64,000 bases of DNA, from assembly GCF_964355755.1 (NCBI RefSeq), contig NC_092678.1, positions 20,928,922-20,992,921 of the forward strand, read 5' to 3'. Within the stretch, counting starts at the first letter, position 1. Every line of letters begins with the position of its first letter. This DNA is from Antedon mediterranea (Eukaryota; Echinodermata; Crinoidea; Comatulida; Antedonidae). The notes beneath the pieces were generated by a model. It made no database searches. It was not told where the DNA came from and worked only from the letters and a program-made list of their open reading frames with translations. Both the position numbers and the translations under genes were made by a program. Shown here piece after piece: positions 1 through 14,031 of the stretch.

Positions 1-905
<905 letters not shown>

Positions 906-954
906 TAAGATCGCTACATTTTGACCACCACTGTGTCATTTGAAAACTTGTGAT

Positions 955-1180
955 TTATATTGAGTCAAATGGCCGAGAGGTTAAGGCAGGGGCGCCGTTT
1001 ACCGTACCTAAAAAGCCCACAATATCAGCATCCCTAGTTCTGGTGGTGGAACAAGTCTTTTCGGTTAAGGACTATAAACCGTAGTTCCGTGTCTAAATAA
1101 AATTAAAATAAATCGATTGGTCTTACACGGACCGATAGCATTCCTCGATTCCACACAGATCAAGTTTGTGTTATTTTAAA
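955..1180 (+). repeat. tRNA-derived SINE-like sequence
   Basis: The stretch starts with an A-box-like string (TGGCCGAGAGGTTAAGG, near 969) typical of tRNA-Leu/Ser genes. It does not continue into a foldable tRNA, and no good B box is seen. About 75 bases later comes 'TTTTCGGTTAAGGACTATAA', which resembles a core motif I associate with tRNA-derived SINEs of marine invertebrates (from memory, low certainty). A related head lies at 55440, inside an intron of gene B. Confidence 0.5.
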
Positions 1181-1270
1181 AAAAAAACACTACCTTCAAT
1201 ATTTCACAGTAAGTAAGTATTGTCAAGCACATATTTATATAAACAATTGTTTAAAATCATTTGTTTGCAG

Positions 1271-4200
1271 ATCTTCGTGACATTACATGCGCTTTATCTT
1301 GTAGTCTTTGACATGAGTAAAAATCTTTATGACCCTGCTATTGTCATAGATTCGAATGGGGTAAGAATTCCTTTATTTGAATTTGGAAAAAAGCCATCGT
1401 GATTTACAGATTAAATATAAAATAAAAACAAATAAGTTGTGTTTTTTGTTTGTTTATCAGTTTCTTATAGATGTTAATAAAACAATAACGATTCTTTTAA
1501 ATTTGATAGAAGAAACGTCAGCATCATTGGACCAATCTTCAATTCTTATTATCTTCAATCCTCTCAGTCTATTCCCATAGTCGTATTTTAATCGAGAGTA
1601 TGAATAAACAAGTTTTTTTACCTGCTATCCTTATTGTGGGTACACACAAGGGAAAGCTAGGGGACACAGAGGAAAAACAAAATGAAGAGGTTAGTAAATA
1701 TAATAATATTTATAAATTATCTAGTTTGGGTTTGCAATTAATACAAAACCCGCAACCAAATTCATACAATTGATTTATATTTAGGCTTACAGTATGCTAT
1801 GTTGTTATTGAGATTTAATTAAAGGAACAACCTTATCGTGAGTTCAACAATAATTCTAACCATTCGATTGACCATTTCTTTACCCTTAGTCAGAGAAAGT
1901 GTTAAATGAAATTAAAAGGGCACTTGCAGAGAAACCATACGAAAAGCATGTGTATGGGTACTTCGCTGTTGAAAACAGTAGAGAAACTACAGACAAGAGC
2001 TTTAGTGATCTGAAAGAAGTAATTCAGGATCTTATGAACCATTTGAAAAAGCCTATTCCATTAAAGTGGATGCGTTTTAGATGTGAACTATATAGTTTGA
2101 GGAAGGATGAATTGATATGTTCTTTGAAAGAGGTAAATGTTAATGTCGTTATCCCATTGTTTTATTTTCTGAAATGCACTTTCATTCTTACTTCTTACAA
2201 CTCTTGTATTTTTTTAACCACCACTTCTAAAAAATCCTACTATTTGATGATGTGGACGATTTATTTGGCCTAAAAGTAAATCCATATTAATTTATAAAAA
2301 AAAAATTACAACAGATTGTTAGATAACAATAGTGTACATACTTTTTAACGAATGATTTTTTTTTTTTTCTCTTTTGTGGCGCAAACACCACTTTTATTCA
2401 CATTCATATTATCTCATATTACATAAAATCGTATTATTTAACTTGTAAATGTCGTTACAGTTCATAAGTAACATTTTTACATATATGAATTCTGTATTAC
2501 TCCTTTTTTCATTAATTTTCGTATATTTTGTTATACACTTGACAGGATCATCATTGTCATCTATCCCGTTTTAAAATAGTTCACACATTTTCATTTGTTT
2601 GTTTTCATTTTACAACCCGGATTATACAATATATTTATATACATGATAAAAAAAAACAATAATAACTCAGTACCACCAGTAACCCGTATCACTGTAATTC
2701 TTTTTCGGTTAATCGTATCAAATTAGAAATTATATTATCATAATCTTATTTCTTAAAGCTACCCATTTTTCTATACTTGTTTCTTTATTGTTATATGTTT
2801 CACATTCAATGTTATATAACATATTGCTTTTAAATGAATTCCATAAAGATTTACCCACTGGCTTATTTAGTGCAGATAACATTTTTATTCTATAAATAGT
2901 AAATGCTGCAAAAGTGTAAATATAATCTATTAGCTTATCTCCCGTTCCTAGTATTAATTGTTTAAATGATATATTATTGTGATTTAAACTTACAAAGATA
3001 CTAAGCATTTTCCTCCAATATTTCTGAATAAATCTACAACTAAAAAACAAATGATTTTCATTTTCAATTTCTCCACATTTGTCACACGTTTGTGTTTCCT
3101 TAACTTTCCACTGATACAGCCGTTTGTTGGTAGGCAGTATTCTATGTAACATCTTATAATTGAATTGTGCTAGTTTCTTATCTTTCATTTTACATACTTT
3201 CCGTAACCAAGAAGTTTTCCAATCAATGTTGTTATCATTGAAGTACTCTTCCCATTTTAGTTGTGACATTGGAATAATGAAATATTCTTTCACAAACCAT
3301 GAGTATATTAGCTTGGTAGTATTAATCTCATACTTGGTCCCAACTAATTCATCATTATCATCACAATTGAAAATATCTACCTCCTTAATGATACGTTTCC
3401 ATTGAATTGGTATTGCCTTAATAATGCACAAATACTCATTTAACCAGTTTGTTTTACATTGTAGTTTCACCAGTATTTCGTTTGATGTTAAAAAAGTGTT
3501 CTTATTAACAATGTCTTTAATACTGATAATGCCACTGTCAATCCAATGCTTGTAGAAAAGCGATTTTTTTTTTAGTTTAACGTAGTGGTTTCCCCACAGT
3601 TGCTCATTCATTATATCGTTATAAGTTTCAGGGTTTTTTTTAGAGATTCTGTTATAATTTATGTAGGCTTTTATCATATTTTTGTAAAACAGTGGAATTT
3701 TATCAGAATTAACATCAATAATGTTATAACATGACATATTAAGTAAAACATTAACATCACATATTTTTTTAATATAATACATTGGAATATTTTTCCATTT
3801 AGCACCATCATCATTCATAATTCTTTTTAACCAGCCACACATGAGTGCGTTAACATGAAGAGTAAAATCAGGCATTTTAATGCCTCCCATCTCAACATCA
3901 CCAATTAGAGTTTTTCTTTTTATCTTTTCCCTTTTATTGTTCCAAATAAAATTATATATTAGATTTGTAACTTGTGTATATACATATTTTGGAACATCAG
4001 TGATATTTGCAGCATATGTTAATTTAGATAGTGCAAGAATTTTCAGGATTATTATTCTACCAAAAATTGAGAGATTTCTAGCATTCCATTGTTTTAAAGT
4101 CTTTTCTAGCTCTATTAATTTAACATCCCAGTTTTTTCTGGTACATTCTTCTGTATTATATCCTACATATATGCCTAAAATTTTGATCGGGTGTTTTACC

Positions 4201-7200
4201 CAATTTAATTCTAAAGGTCTATCTATTCTGTTCTTCCATTTACCAATCCAAAAAGCATTGGTTTTTTTTTTATTTAGTGTCATTCCAGATACTTCACAAA
4301 AACGTTCAATTACACTGACTGCTGACTTAATACTTTTGTCATTACCAACATACAAAACAGTATCATCGGCTAATTGGCTTTACTCTAGTAGCTAGATCAA
4401 CTTTCGTATGCACTTTGAGGTCCAGAGAATTTGACTTCAGAAATTGGTTTAGGGTGGTCAAACAATCATATTTGGCTTGGTTACACATTTTGAAAATGTG
4501 GCGAAAGGTCAAAAGGTCAAGGTGAAAGGTCATAAGACCAAACATAAATATGTCCTTAAATCTCAACAACCACTGGTCACAACGAGGTAATTTTGGTCAA
4601 AAATTAATCAGAAGGTATACATTTATATTCAGTCTAATGGGACATTTTATTAAAAAATGACCGGAAATGCCATTTATGACCTTTGACCCACAACCCAGGG
4701 CATGTATGTATCTCCGTAACTACTGGTCGTAGACACTTGAATTTGGTTTTAAATTGTTCGAAATATATGTTTTGTTATTTGTTACACATTTTAAAAAATG
4801 TTACAAATGGTCAAAGGGTCAAGGTCAAGGGTTATTTGAACAAATAAAAAAAGGTACTTGTATCTCGGCAACCACTGGTCGCAGCAAGTCAATTTTGGTC
4901 TCAAAATGTTCAGAAGGCATGCATTTATATTCCATCTTATGGGGCATTTTAGTCAAAAATGATCAGAAATTCCATTTCTGACCTTTGACCCACATACCAG
5001 GGCATCTTCATATCTCTGTAAGTACAGGTTGTAGAAACTTAAATTTGGTATCAAATTGTTCGAAATATACATATTTACATTCATTGTAATAGAAAATGTG
5101 GGTAAAAGATGAACAGAAATACTATTACCAATGTTTCAAATAAAAAACATATCTACACAACTTATCCTTAGACAGTAATGTTATGCAATAACTGATACTT
5201 TAAATTGTTTTAATTTCAAGTACTAGTTATTGCTGTCCCTGAGGACATTTTGATAGAAACGTTAAGCTCAACAGTTCTTTTCAGAATGATAGAAGTAACT
5301 TGCCCCAGGCATTTATTGTTCAAAAGGGTTTTTAGGGGGAAAGGAGGCATCTTCATTTGGGGTATAATATGGTAACACGTATAATCAAATAAATACCACC
5401 TAGATGTAAAAAAATACTGCACAATTAATATAAAAAAGTGATAAAATTATGTCAAAATGCTTGGTAAATTGTAGATTATGGTAGTTAATGAAATGTGTTG
5501 ACGTGATACAATTATTGTGTAAATGCACGTGGCGGGGCGTTTATTCCACATGGTGTTCTATTGGAGGGAATGGTGGCGTTTATTTGAAGGAATACTCTAA
5601 TTGTAATAATTGTATTTCGTTTCTCAACTGATAAAAGGTACTTTACATGATTTGTTTTCCTCTTTATGCTTTTTAACGAAATGTTTCTGTCTTTTAAAAT
5701 AAAAGTGATAGATTCCATTAAATGGATCTTCTCCTCCAGGTGCCAGTATAATGATATAAAACAATGACACATCATTATCCTGACACGATTGCACTCATAA
5801 TGGATCTTCATTCTATCATCTATTTGTTTGTAACTACAATTTGACAACAATCTTTTGCATAGTTTTAAATGCCAATACATAGTTTCATTACTATTGTACA
5901 ATATGTCCAGCTTTCCTGAAAACACCCTTGTGTACTGTAGTACAGTGTTGTAGTATGATTTTTTCATCATCATAAACTTCTGATGCTTTTATTGTCAATG
6001 CATTCAGTACCTAAAACATGTCAAAGTTTCTAGTGGTATTGATAATAAATCTCCAGAAATATATATTGTTTTATTATCTACACTGGGAACAGACGTGTAT
6101 ATGTATAAGTTTTGTCGTTGACATTCAAAACTATTATGCAACAGTGTTACGTAATAATGACAATGACTTGGTCTATTATTGTGGTCTCCAATACCTTTTA
6201 TTACATGATTGTACTTCCACCAGGATAGAATGAGGTTTAATCCCGTTATTATTCTTATTATATATTTATATATATATATATATATCTGGGTGTATTTATT
6301 TGATTATACATGTTACCATTATTACACCCAACAAAATAAACGCCTTTCCCTGAATAAATAAATGCCCGTGGCTTTTATTCGGGTAACTACAGTAAATTAC
6401 TTCTAGCATTCTCAAAATGTTTGAACGTTCGGGGGTCAACAATACTTTCTAGCATTATTATAAGCAAAAGTACAATTATTACAAACAGTAAAGGATTTGT
6501 TTTAATTCCTACAGTATAATGAAATCATTAAGCATCAATTATTGCATAACATTACTGTCTAATGATAAGTTGGGTAGATATGTTTTTCATTTAAAAGATT
6601 AGTACTTAATAGTATTTCTGATCATCTTTTATCCAAATTTTCTGTTAGAATGAATGTAAATATGTATATTTCTAACAATTTGATACTAAATTTAAGTTTC
6701 TACGATCTGTACTTACAGAGATAAGAAGATGCCCTGGTATGTATGTCAAAGGTCAGAAATGTCATTTCCGGTCATTTTTTACTAAAATGTTTCATTAGAC
6801 TGAATATGAATGTATACCTTCTGAACATTTTGAGACCAAAATTTACTCGCTGTGACCAGTGGTTGCCGAGATACAAATACCTATTTGTGTTTATTCATAT
6901 AACCCCTGGCCTTGACCTTTTGACCTTTTGTAACATTGTTCAAAATGTGTAACAAATAACTAAATGTATATTTCGAACAATTTGAGCCCAAATACAAATC
7001 TCTACGGCCAATAGTTACGGAGATACAGACATGCCCTGGTTTATGGGTCAAAGGTCAAAAATGGCATTTCCGGTCATTTTCGACTAAAATGTTTCATTAG
7101 ACTGAATATGAATGTATACCTTCTGATCAATTTGAGACCAAAATTACCTCGCTGTGACCAGTGGTTGTCAAGATTTAAGGACATAATGGTGTTTGATCTT

Positions 7201-10200
7201 ATAACCTTTGACCCTGACCTTTTGACCTTTCGCCACATTTTCAAAATGTGTAACCAAGCCAAAAATGATTGTTTGACCACCCTAAACCAATTTCTGAAGT
7301 CAAATTCTCTGGACCTCAAAGTGCATACGAAAGTTGATCTAGCTACTAGAGTACTTATTCTAGCTTCTATGTTATTTTCATTATTTGGAAGTTTAATACC
7401 CTTATAGTCATCTTTGTTTCTTATTCTAGATGCCATTACTTCAACCACTAAAATGAATAACAGAGCAGATAGAGGACAACCTTGTCTAATACCTCTTTCC
7501 ATTTTAAAATTGTTTGAAACCCAACCATTGTTAACTGTGACACATTCAACGTTATTGTATAATACTTTTACCCAGTTACAAAAGAACATTCCAAAGTTAA
7601 ACTTTTCTAGAACATTGAACATAAAATCTCTACTAATAGAGTCAAAAGCCTTCTTAAAATCTACGGTAATTATTGCCCCTTCGATATCATTACACTCTTT
7701 ACACGATTTATTTGGCCTAAAAGTAAATCCATATTAATTTATAAAAAAAAATTACAACAGATTGTTAGATAACAATAGTGTACATACTTTTTAACGAATG
7801 ATTAAATTAAAAAAAATATTGTGGTGAAAACACCATTGAAAACTTATTATACTTGTTGTTAATAATATGTTATAGTGTATGATATTCAATTACATATTAA
7901 AGTCATACCATACCAAACTTTATGTGATAAAAAATGTGATGTGCCCATGTTGTGATGATGTCATATCACTACCATATTTGGGCATACCACTACTATATTT
8001 GGGCATAATAATCACACTTTTTTGTCAAACTAGTTTTATAGACAAAGCTAAAAAAATATTATGTATGCATTGTTGTTGATTTTCAGGTAAAAGTACTGGC
8101 TAGCAAGAACGGAATTGTTGATGAAAGCCAACAATTAATTTTGCTTAACTTCTTGTACGACCTTGGTGACATCATCTACATGCCTGATAACAAATTGTTA
8201 AAGGATCAAGTAGTGCTAGATCCGATGAGTCTGGTTAAGATTGTCACAGCATTTGTTACTGTTGTTCCACCTGACTTTCCAGTAAGTTGGATGGTATTAT
8301 CTGTCATGAAATGCTCCTTTAAAACTAATTGGTAGAATTGTTAGTTTTTAGTTAAGCAAGTCATAATCCATGGTACAACTATTTATAGATTTGTTTTTGT
8401 CACAATGATTTGTAAACTTCTTTCATCACACATTGGTTTGTAATGTCAGTTTGATTGCTGTTTAGAATGTTTCATCTAAAAATATTCTGTGTCACCATAA
8501 TAAATAGGTGCTTAATATGGAATTTTTTTATAATTTCTTTCATGCATCAAAAGAGGTGTCTTCATTTTTTTGGTATTATGTTTTAATTTCTAGACAGCCA
8601 TGTACAGTGAAGCTTTCAGGAATCTTAATAAGGGCATACTGGATGAGATGTTGTTACACAAATTGTGGAAGGAGCAGGGTGTTGATAGTAAGAAATTCAA
8701 TTACCTGGTAGACCTGATGATTCGATTTGGTTTCATTTGTGAGAAGATGACCAGCTCCACCAGCCAAACCACCGTTGTTGAAAGTACATCCGTCGTTATG
8801 GAAAGCCCTACATCTGCAGTAGGTTTTTGTCTCTAACCTTTTTATCATCATGGTCGTGGTAACCTCACTTGATTTAACCATCGGACAATAACAATATTAA
8901 AATACACACAATTATTTGACAATATTAGACGGAAAATAACATTTGAAGAATTTTCAAATAATGTTATAAATAAAATCAAGTTCATCTTTAAAGCTTACAG
9001 TATGGTATATAAAACACACAGCGATTGAAAAAAAACTATTAATTTGTGCAAATTTCTATCAATATAACATATCAAGTAGGCCCTCCTCTTATCCACATTT
9101 ATAATTGATTACATTACTGTAGGCGAGGTGTATTACTTTTATGTATTTAAACATTAATGCTTTCAGGAAGCAGTTGCCAAGCGATCGTTTTTTGTACCAC
9201 TGCGACTTGCTGTTGAGACTTCATCCAGTGAAGGGAATTCAGTACATGATGAGTGCCAAGTTATTAGCATCTTTTACGACCTTTGTGGATATTTGCCTGA
9301 TGTATTGTTTCCATATATAGTTATTGATTTCCTTAACAAGTATCAAAATGCAACAGGAGATGACCCAAAACTATCCCACGATCTAGCAGAACTTTACTTC
9401 GACCAATTTCATCACGTGATTTTGTCACTTGTTAATTTTGTAACTAAGCAGGATGAGAGAAAGTTCTTGTTAAAGGTAAAATACACTCGTTTATGGTTTT
9501 CGACAATGCCGTAATTTGTGCACAATATGTCGATCCAAATTGAATATGTATACTAAAACTATCTTTTTGCTAGGAAATTATTATGTAGGCCTATTAAAAA
9601 ATTGTACAAATAAGAGTTTAATTTTTGTTCATTTAAATATTTCGCGAAAATGATAATTAAAAGACTATTTTAAAAAACAAATTGATGAGAAAACCAGTCA
9701 GAAGATTCGTTTATTATGTTTACTTTCCCACAAAAAATAAACAATACATTGTGTACTTTTAATTTATTATTAGGTAACAATTAAACGTAGAGTGGCTATC
9801 AAGAAAATCAGTACCACAGAACGTGAAGCATACAAGCGGGTAGGCCTGTGCAGATACCTTTTTAGACGTTAGCGCACTTAAAAATGTTTAAAACCATTTT
9901 AGAGAATATTATGGCTATTTATATTCATGTACAATGTTTAATTTGCATATTCATGAATACCAAACTATCATATTTGATATCGTATCGCAGGTAACCATTA
10001 AAGATGGAGTGGCTATCAACAAAACATGTAACACAGAATGTAAACTCTCACCTGAAGTATGTAAACAGGTAGGAATATGTTGTGATTTTTTTATCTACAA
10101 CGGTAACAGTATTTACGATTTTTGTATATCTATCTTCTTATATCTTAATAAATAGTATTTAAAACATTATTAAGGCACTTTATGGGTTTGTTTTAATCTT

Positions 10201-11720
10201 CGGCCAATCTACCCTTCTTCATTCTCTGTCTCTCGTCTATAAAGTCAAAATTAACCCCCTTTCTGTCCTCCTGGATAATTGTAAATAATTGTGATTTTTT
10301 AATAGTTTTTTATATTATATGTATTTATATTATGGTTTTGTCTGTTAATGCGGATATTTGCCCTTTGATGGCATCAGCAACGAATGAAATTGAAATGAGT
10401 ATGTACTTTTTTCCATCTATTATTCGATATATGCTAATAGAAGTATGTACATTTTAAAATTCTGTTATAGGTGTTGTCAACACTTGAGATGTCGTTCAAG
10501 CATTCTAAAGATGGTGGTAGAAGAGGGATTAGTTTCCGACGATGTATTCCCTGTGATTGCAGTGATAAATCTGAAAAGAAGCACATGCAAATGCTTGGAG
10601 ATTTTCAGAGCGAGATGTTGGCATGCCACGGGGATGGTATGGATGTTACACGTTACAAGCAGCTATTTGGCAGTAAGTCTAGCAATTTTCAATTCTCGTC
10701 AGTAAATGGTAGAAAACCCGATTTTAGTGTGATTTTCGTATTCTTTGCATTGTTATTTATTAATTATTTTTATTCTGAAATAAAGTGATCAATAAATAAT
10801 TATTTTGTTTGATTATTTGTTTGCTTTGTGTTCGTTTTACGTGTACCTTTTTCAGAAAACATTATTACTGAGAAAATTTTTTCTTTCTTTTGAAGATGAA
10901 GCTTCTAGAGAATTGATGGATCTAGCTAAAAAGCTAGGCAATGAATGGGAACAGCTGGCAATATATCTTGGATATACCAAGGTAGAGCTTGATGACTTTA
11001 AACGCGACAATCGTTTTAACATGCTTGGAGCAATTTTTAACATGCTGGACTCTTGGCATAAAACGGTTTCAGTTGCTGACAAGTCCCGCCATTTGCAACT
11101 TACGTTAGCTCTCAGACAAGCTAATCGAAATGATTTAGCTGATAAAGTCGAAGGTATGTTATAAACCTTTAAACAATTCATTGCCTTATCGCCAGGTTTC
11201 GCTGGCCTTAAAGCTTGTTTTTAAACATAATATTGATCGTGTTGCTTGGGACTGTACTGAACATTCCAACTCACTGGGTTAAAAGGCCTGTTGTACATAC
11301 AATAGCCTACATTGCTATTGATCACAATTTCAATAATTATCGATCTACACTTTCTCCTATGTTTCATAATTTTTTGATATTTTTAAACCTAAATTAATTA
11401 ATCACATATCAGGCGTATAGTTCTTTTTAAGATGTTATATGTTTTTTTAAGGCGATGCGTCGAGAGAATTAATGGATCTGGCTAAAAACCTAGGTAGCGA
11501 ATGGGAACAGCTGGCAATATACCTCGGATTTACAAAGGCAAATCTTGATTGTTTCAAGCATGACAACTGCGGTAACATACTATTAGCAATGTTCACCATG
11601 CTGGATGCTTGGTATAAAGAGACATCAGGTACTGAGATGTCAAAGAATTCACAGCTTTCTGAAGCTCTACGTATGGCTAACAGGAATGATTTAGCCGACG
11701 AAGTTGAAAGAAAATTGTAA
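1271..11720 (+). CDS. ROC-COR GTPase with two C-terminal death domains (5' part outside the window)
   Basis: Eleven exons join in frame: 1271-1360, 1510-1689, 1890-2132, 8087-8281, 8594-8818, 9167-9475, 9774-9839, 9991-10068, 10471-10672, 10896-11153, 11452-11720. All introns are GT..AG. The first three exons give the second half of a ROC GTPase domain (LYLVVFDMSK, then ILIVGTHKGK in the position of the guanine-specificity motif). The next three match a COR domain (YDLGDIIYMPDNKLLKD). The last two are death domains of about 86 and 89 residues. The G1-G3 part of ROC and any leucine-rich repeats would lie upstream of the window. In known ROCO proteins ROC-COR binds GTP and dimerises, and death domains recruit partners in apoptosis or innate immunity. 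A kinase domain, as in LRRK, is absent. Odd point: the usual T-H/K-x-D motif reads THKG, lacking the Asp. Function is inferred from domains. Confidence 0.85.
2730..4380 (-). pseudogene. LINE ORF2, reverse transcriptase C-terminal part
   Basis: A long open frame starts in the catalytic LADD block (coded just left of 4380) and runs about 540 residues to a stop near 2730. Near its C-terminus it has the CxxC...HxxxxxC knuckle (CDKCGEIENENHLFFSC) typical of L1/Tx1-type LINE ORF2. It is open over its whole length, which suggests a fairly young copy. It is cut from the upstream reverse transcriptase part by the inverted-repeat insertion. RNA-copying activity is known for the family; this copy cannot make a whole protein. 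Confidence 0.85.
4381..7353. mobile_element. Non-autonomous long-inverted-repeat DNA transposon inside the LINE
   Basis: The ends TACTCTAGTAGC and GCTACTAGAGTA are inverted, and similarity between arms runs about 800 bases inward (4381-5200 against 6530-7353). The flanking CTT (4378-4380 and 7354-7356) is a 3-base target duplication; removing one copy restores the LINE reading frame exactly. Each arm is built from repeated subunits of roughly 300 bases with TGACCTTTGACCC boxes. The centre (about 5220-6520) has one minus-strand open frame of 153 codons (5512-5973) with no recognisable domain. No transposase is seen, so it must be moved by an enzyme supplied elsewhere. Confidence 0.8.
7354..7702 (-). 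pseudogene. LINE ORF2, upstream reverse transcriptase part
   Basis: The minus-strand reading gives the VDFKKAFDSIS block and then RGIRQGCPLSALLF, both conserved reverse transcriptase motifs. It stops at the insertion junction near 7354. Past that point the frame runs into the transposon end and is meaningless. Confidence 0.85.
10896..11720 (+). CDS. Paired death-domain exons of the ROC-COR gene
   Basis: Exons 10896-11153 and 11452-11720 each encode one complete death domain. They are closely similar: both have ASRELMDLAK near the start, EWEQLAIYLG in the middle and NRNDLAD near the end. Both start in phase 1 and the first also ends in phase 1, so the exon is symmetric and could be copied without breaking the frame. 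A tandem exon duplication is the simplest origin. The second ends at a TAA at 11718-11720. Confidence 0.85.
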
Positions 11721-13320
11721 ACATGATTGAATATTGTTCCTGTCTTAAATCCTTGTTAGTGTATCACGTATCATTGCCATTTCAATTGGCCAATCTCTAT
11801 TTTTTCGATTGGTATTGGTTAACCCAACCTTCAAACGCGCTTCTTGATGATTCATTACTCTCAGATATCTACAATTCCAAAAAATCTGTCTGAAGAAATA
11901 GATGTTCGTGCAGTGGTACATCACCATCATAGAATCCACAGTTTTCAAATGACGCCCAAAAGGGATTTTAAGTCAGTCAGTCATGCTTTATGTTGGACAA
12001 TAAAGTTGTTACTGCATTACTGGATTTTATTGTAAATAAACAGGTGGAATAAGATTGTAGCATTCCATACAGAACATTAATTATAATAATCAATTTGATG
12101 ATCGTATGAGAGGTAAATATTATATTTTTAAAGATAAAATTGTTAGATTAGAGGTGATAAAAACAAATAATAAGACTACTTTGATTTTGAAAAATTAAGG
12201 TTTTTGTTTCATAAATAAAATAAAATTAGATAAAATCAAAGATTCTGGCATCTTAAATCCTTGCCAAATACACGAATGTTATACTGTTTGATAGGTATAC
12301 TTGTCTTACTGTGTTATTTGTATCATTGTATAGTGTACAAATACTCCACACGCTTGTATTTAAGAAATAGAAAAATGCATCAAAACAAAATTGTTTACAA
12401 AAGTTATTTGTTATTGTTTTTCGGAAGTATATGTTGCTGTTTTGTCTATATAATGTCGTGAGATATTACCAAGTTATAAAAACAATCAAAGTGATACCGG
12501 TATCCTGGGTTTAGTCTAGTCGTACCAACTAGCGACTTTTAGGCCTATAGTCTGTTTCGGTTCAGCACTCTCGTGTTTAGTCATTATGTATTACTTGTAT
12601 CTGGTAACGATTGCCTTTCATACGTTCTTTAAGGTTTCCTTGCACATTTAAGTGCAAAGAAAGCCCATCGGTGGCGCCAGTCTGCATGGATGTGTGCGTT
12701 GATTCTGTGACTCAGCCCTGGGCCTAGCAGTGTTGAATCATTTACAGAAGTTGTCACGGGTGAAAGCGTTAGCTTAATTCGATTATTATGTAGGCCCAGA
12801 AAAAAAAGAAACCCATGTAGTGTGTCAGGCTCTCTCTGCAAATGCAAGTGGACACTTTCCTAACATTACGACAATTGTACAAACAAAATATCTACAGATT
12901 TGTCTTAGTAAATACTATTTATTATTCATTAATTCGTGGACTAACTTGATCATCTAAACAATTTGGCCCGTCTTACAAGTTGGTCCGATCGTTTAAGTCT
13001 GATTGTCTGGTCCTGAATATCTTGCAACCTTATTGGGCCGGGTCGTCTTCAAATGGGCCGGTCATCCATGGTCCAAATCATTATTAGTCGCGTCTCTATA
13101 GCTTATCACTATGTCGGTCGGTCGGTAAACACTAACTCAAATTTGCTCACGCGACTGCAGCCATGATATAGCCTTGTTTAACCTACTTTAACTCGGCCAG
13201 CTACGCTATAAAAATAAAGTTGCTACTGGAAACTATGTATGTAATCTATTATTATGTGTGATTGATTTTTTCCGTCCATATGAAAATTCCCTGAATAAAT
13301 ATGATTGGCTGTGGACTAAC
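11721..13320. other. Intergenic stretch, nothing coding seen
   Basis: This is the 3' flank of the ROC-COR gene and unclassified A+T-rich DNA. Short open frames have no support from splice sites or recognisable motifs. A short C/G-richer patch lies at 12950-13130 (GGTCGGTCGGT near 13113). Confidence 0.5.
11999..12004 (+). promoter_or_regulatory. Candidate polyadenylation signal of the ROC-COR gene
   Basis: AATAAA lies about 280 bases after the stop codon, and another lies ~35 bases further on (in TGTAAATAAACAGG). Nothing else marks the 3' end. Confidence 0.4.
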
Positions 13321-14031
13321 TACACGGAATTAATGAATTATCATTCATAAGTATTCTGACGAAGATGGAAGAATTATTATACTTGGTATATTACTTAAGA
13401 ATAAACAAATCAATCTCATAAATGTATATGCACCAAATAACTATAAAGAGAGAGCAATTTTTTTAAAGAAGCTTGACAAGAAAATTGATAATCTTTGCAA
13501 TGTTAAAGATGAGTGTATAATGATGGGGGGGGGGGGGGGGGTGGTGACATGAATTGTGTTTTACAACATAATGCTGACCAAAGAAACAGCCTGTATCTAA
13601 GCTATGACAAATCTCAATTTAAAAAAAATGTATTCATAAATCAAAGCTCTGTGATATTTGGAGAATAAGTCATGAAACAAAAACCCAATTTACTTGGCGA
13701 CGTAAAAATACATATAGAAGGTTAGATTACTGGCTGATATCTAGTGTACTATACAAACATGGTGATGTTATTGACACCGATATCAGACCTTCTGTTCTTT
13801 CAGACCATCAAGCTATTTCGTTGAAAATTATAAATAGTCATGAAAAAAAGGACCTGGAAATTGGAAATTCAATAATAGTTTTTTGGAGAATAAAGATTTT
13901 ATACAAAGCATTTAAAATATTATTGAAAATATTTAAAAAAAAATGAAAACAAGCTTAATCCAAGTCTCTTATGGGAATACCTAAAAATTAAAATAAAGGA
14001 ATTCTCGTGTAAATACGGAATAAATAAGAAA

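Larger units (their letters stand above)
2256..7803 (-). mobile_element. 5'-truncated L1/Tx1-like LINE with ~101 bp target-site duplication
   Basis: The element occupies about 2358-7702 on the minus strand. Its poly-A tail appears as a poly-T run at 2355-2368. The flanks 2256-2357 and 7703-7803 are direct repeats of ~101 bases differing by about one A in an A-run, so they are read as the target-site duplication. Reverse transcriptase coding sits at 7074-7702 and 2730-4380, separated by a later insertion (4381-7353). The 5' end, with endonuclease and ORF1, is missing. It lies in the intron between ROC-COR exons 3 and 4, antisense to the gene. Confidence 0.85.

Noticed and set aside
969-1040. 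Possible tRNA-Leu/Ser gene
   Set aside because: Only the A-box region matches. The acceptor stem, anticodon arm and B box cannot be found, so it is called SINE-like.
1377-1580. 67-codon plus-strand frame overlapping ROC-COR exon 2
   Set aside because: The true exon 1510-1689 is read in another frame, which gives the ROC motifs and joins its neighbours in phase.
5512-5973. 153-codon minus-strand frame in the centre of the inverted-repeat transposon
   Set aside because: No recognised transposase motif and odd composition. It overlaps AATAAACGCC-type repeat strings seen elsewhere. Not supported as a gene.
12629-12847. 72-codon minus-strand frame in the 12.6 kb intergenic region
   Set aside because: No homology recognised, no supporting splice sites, and no repeat context.
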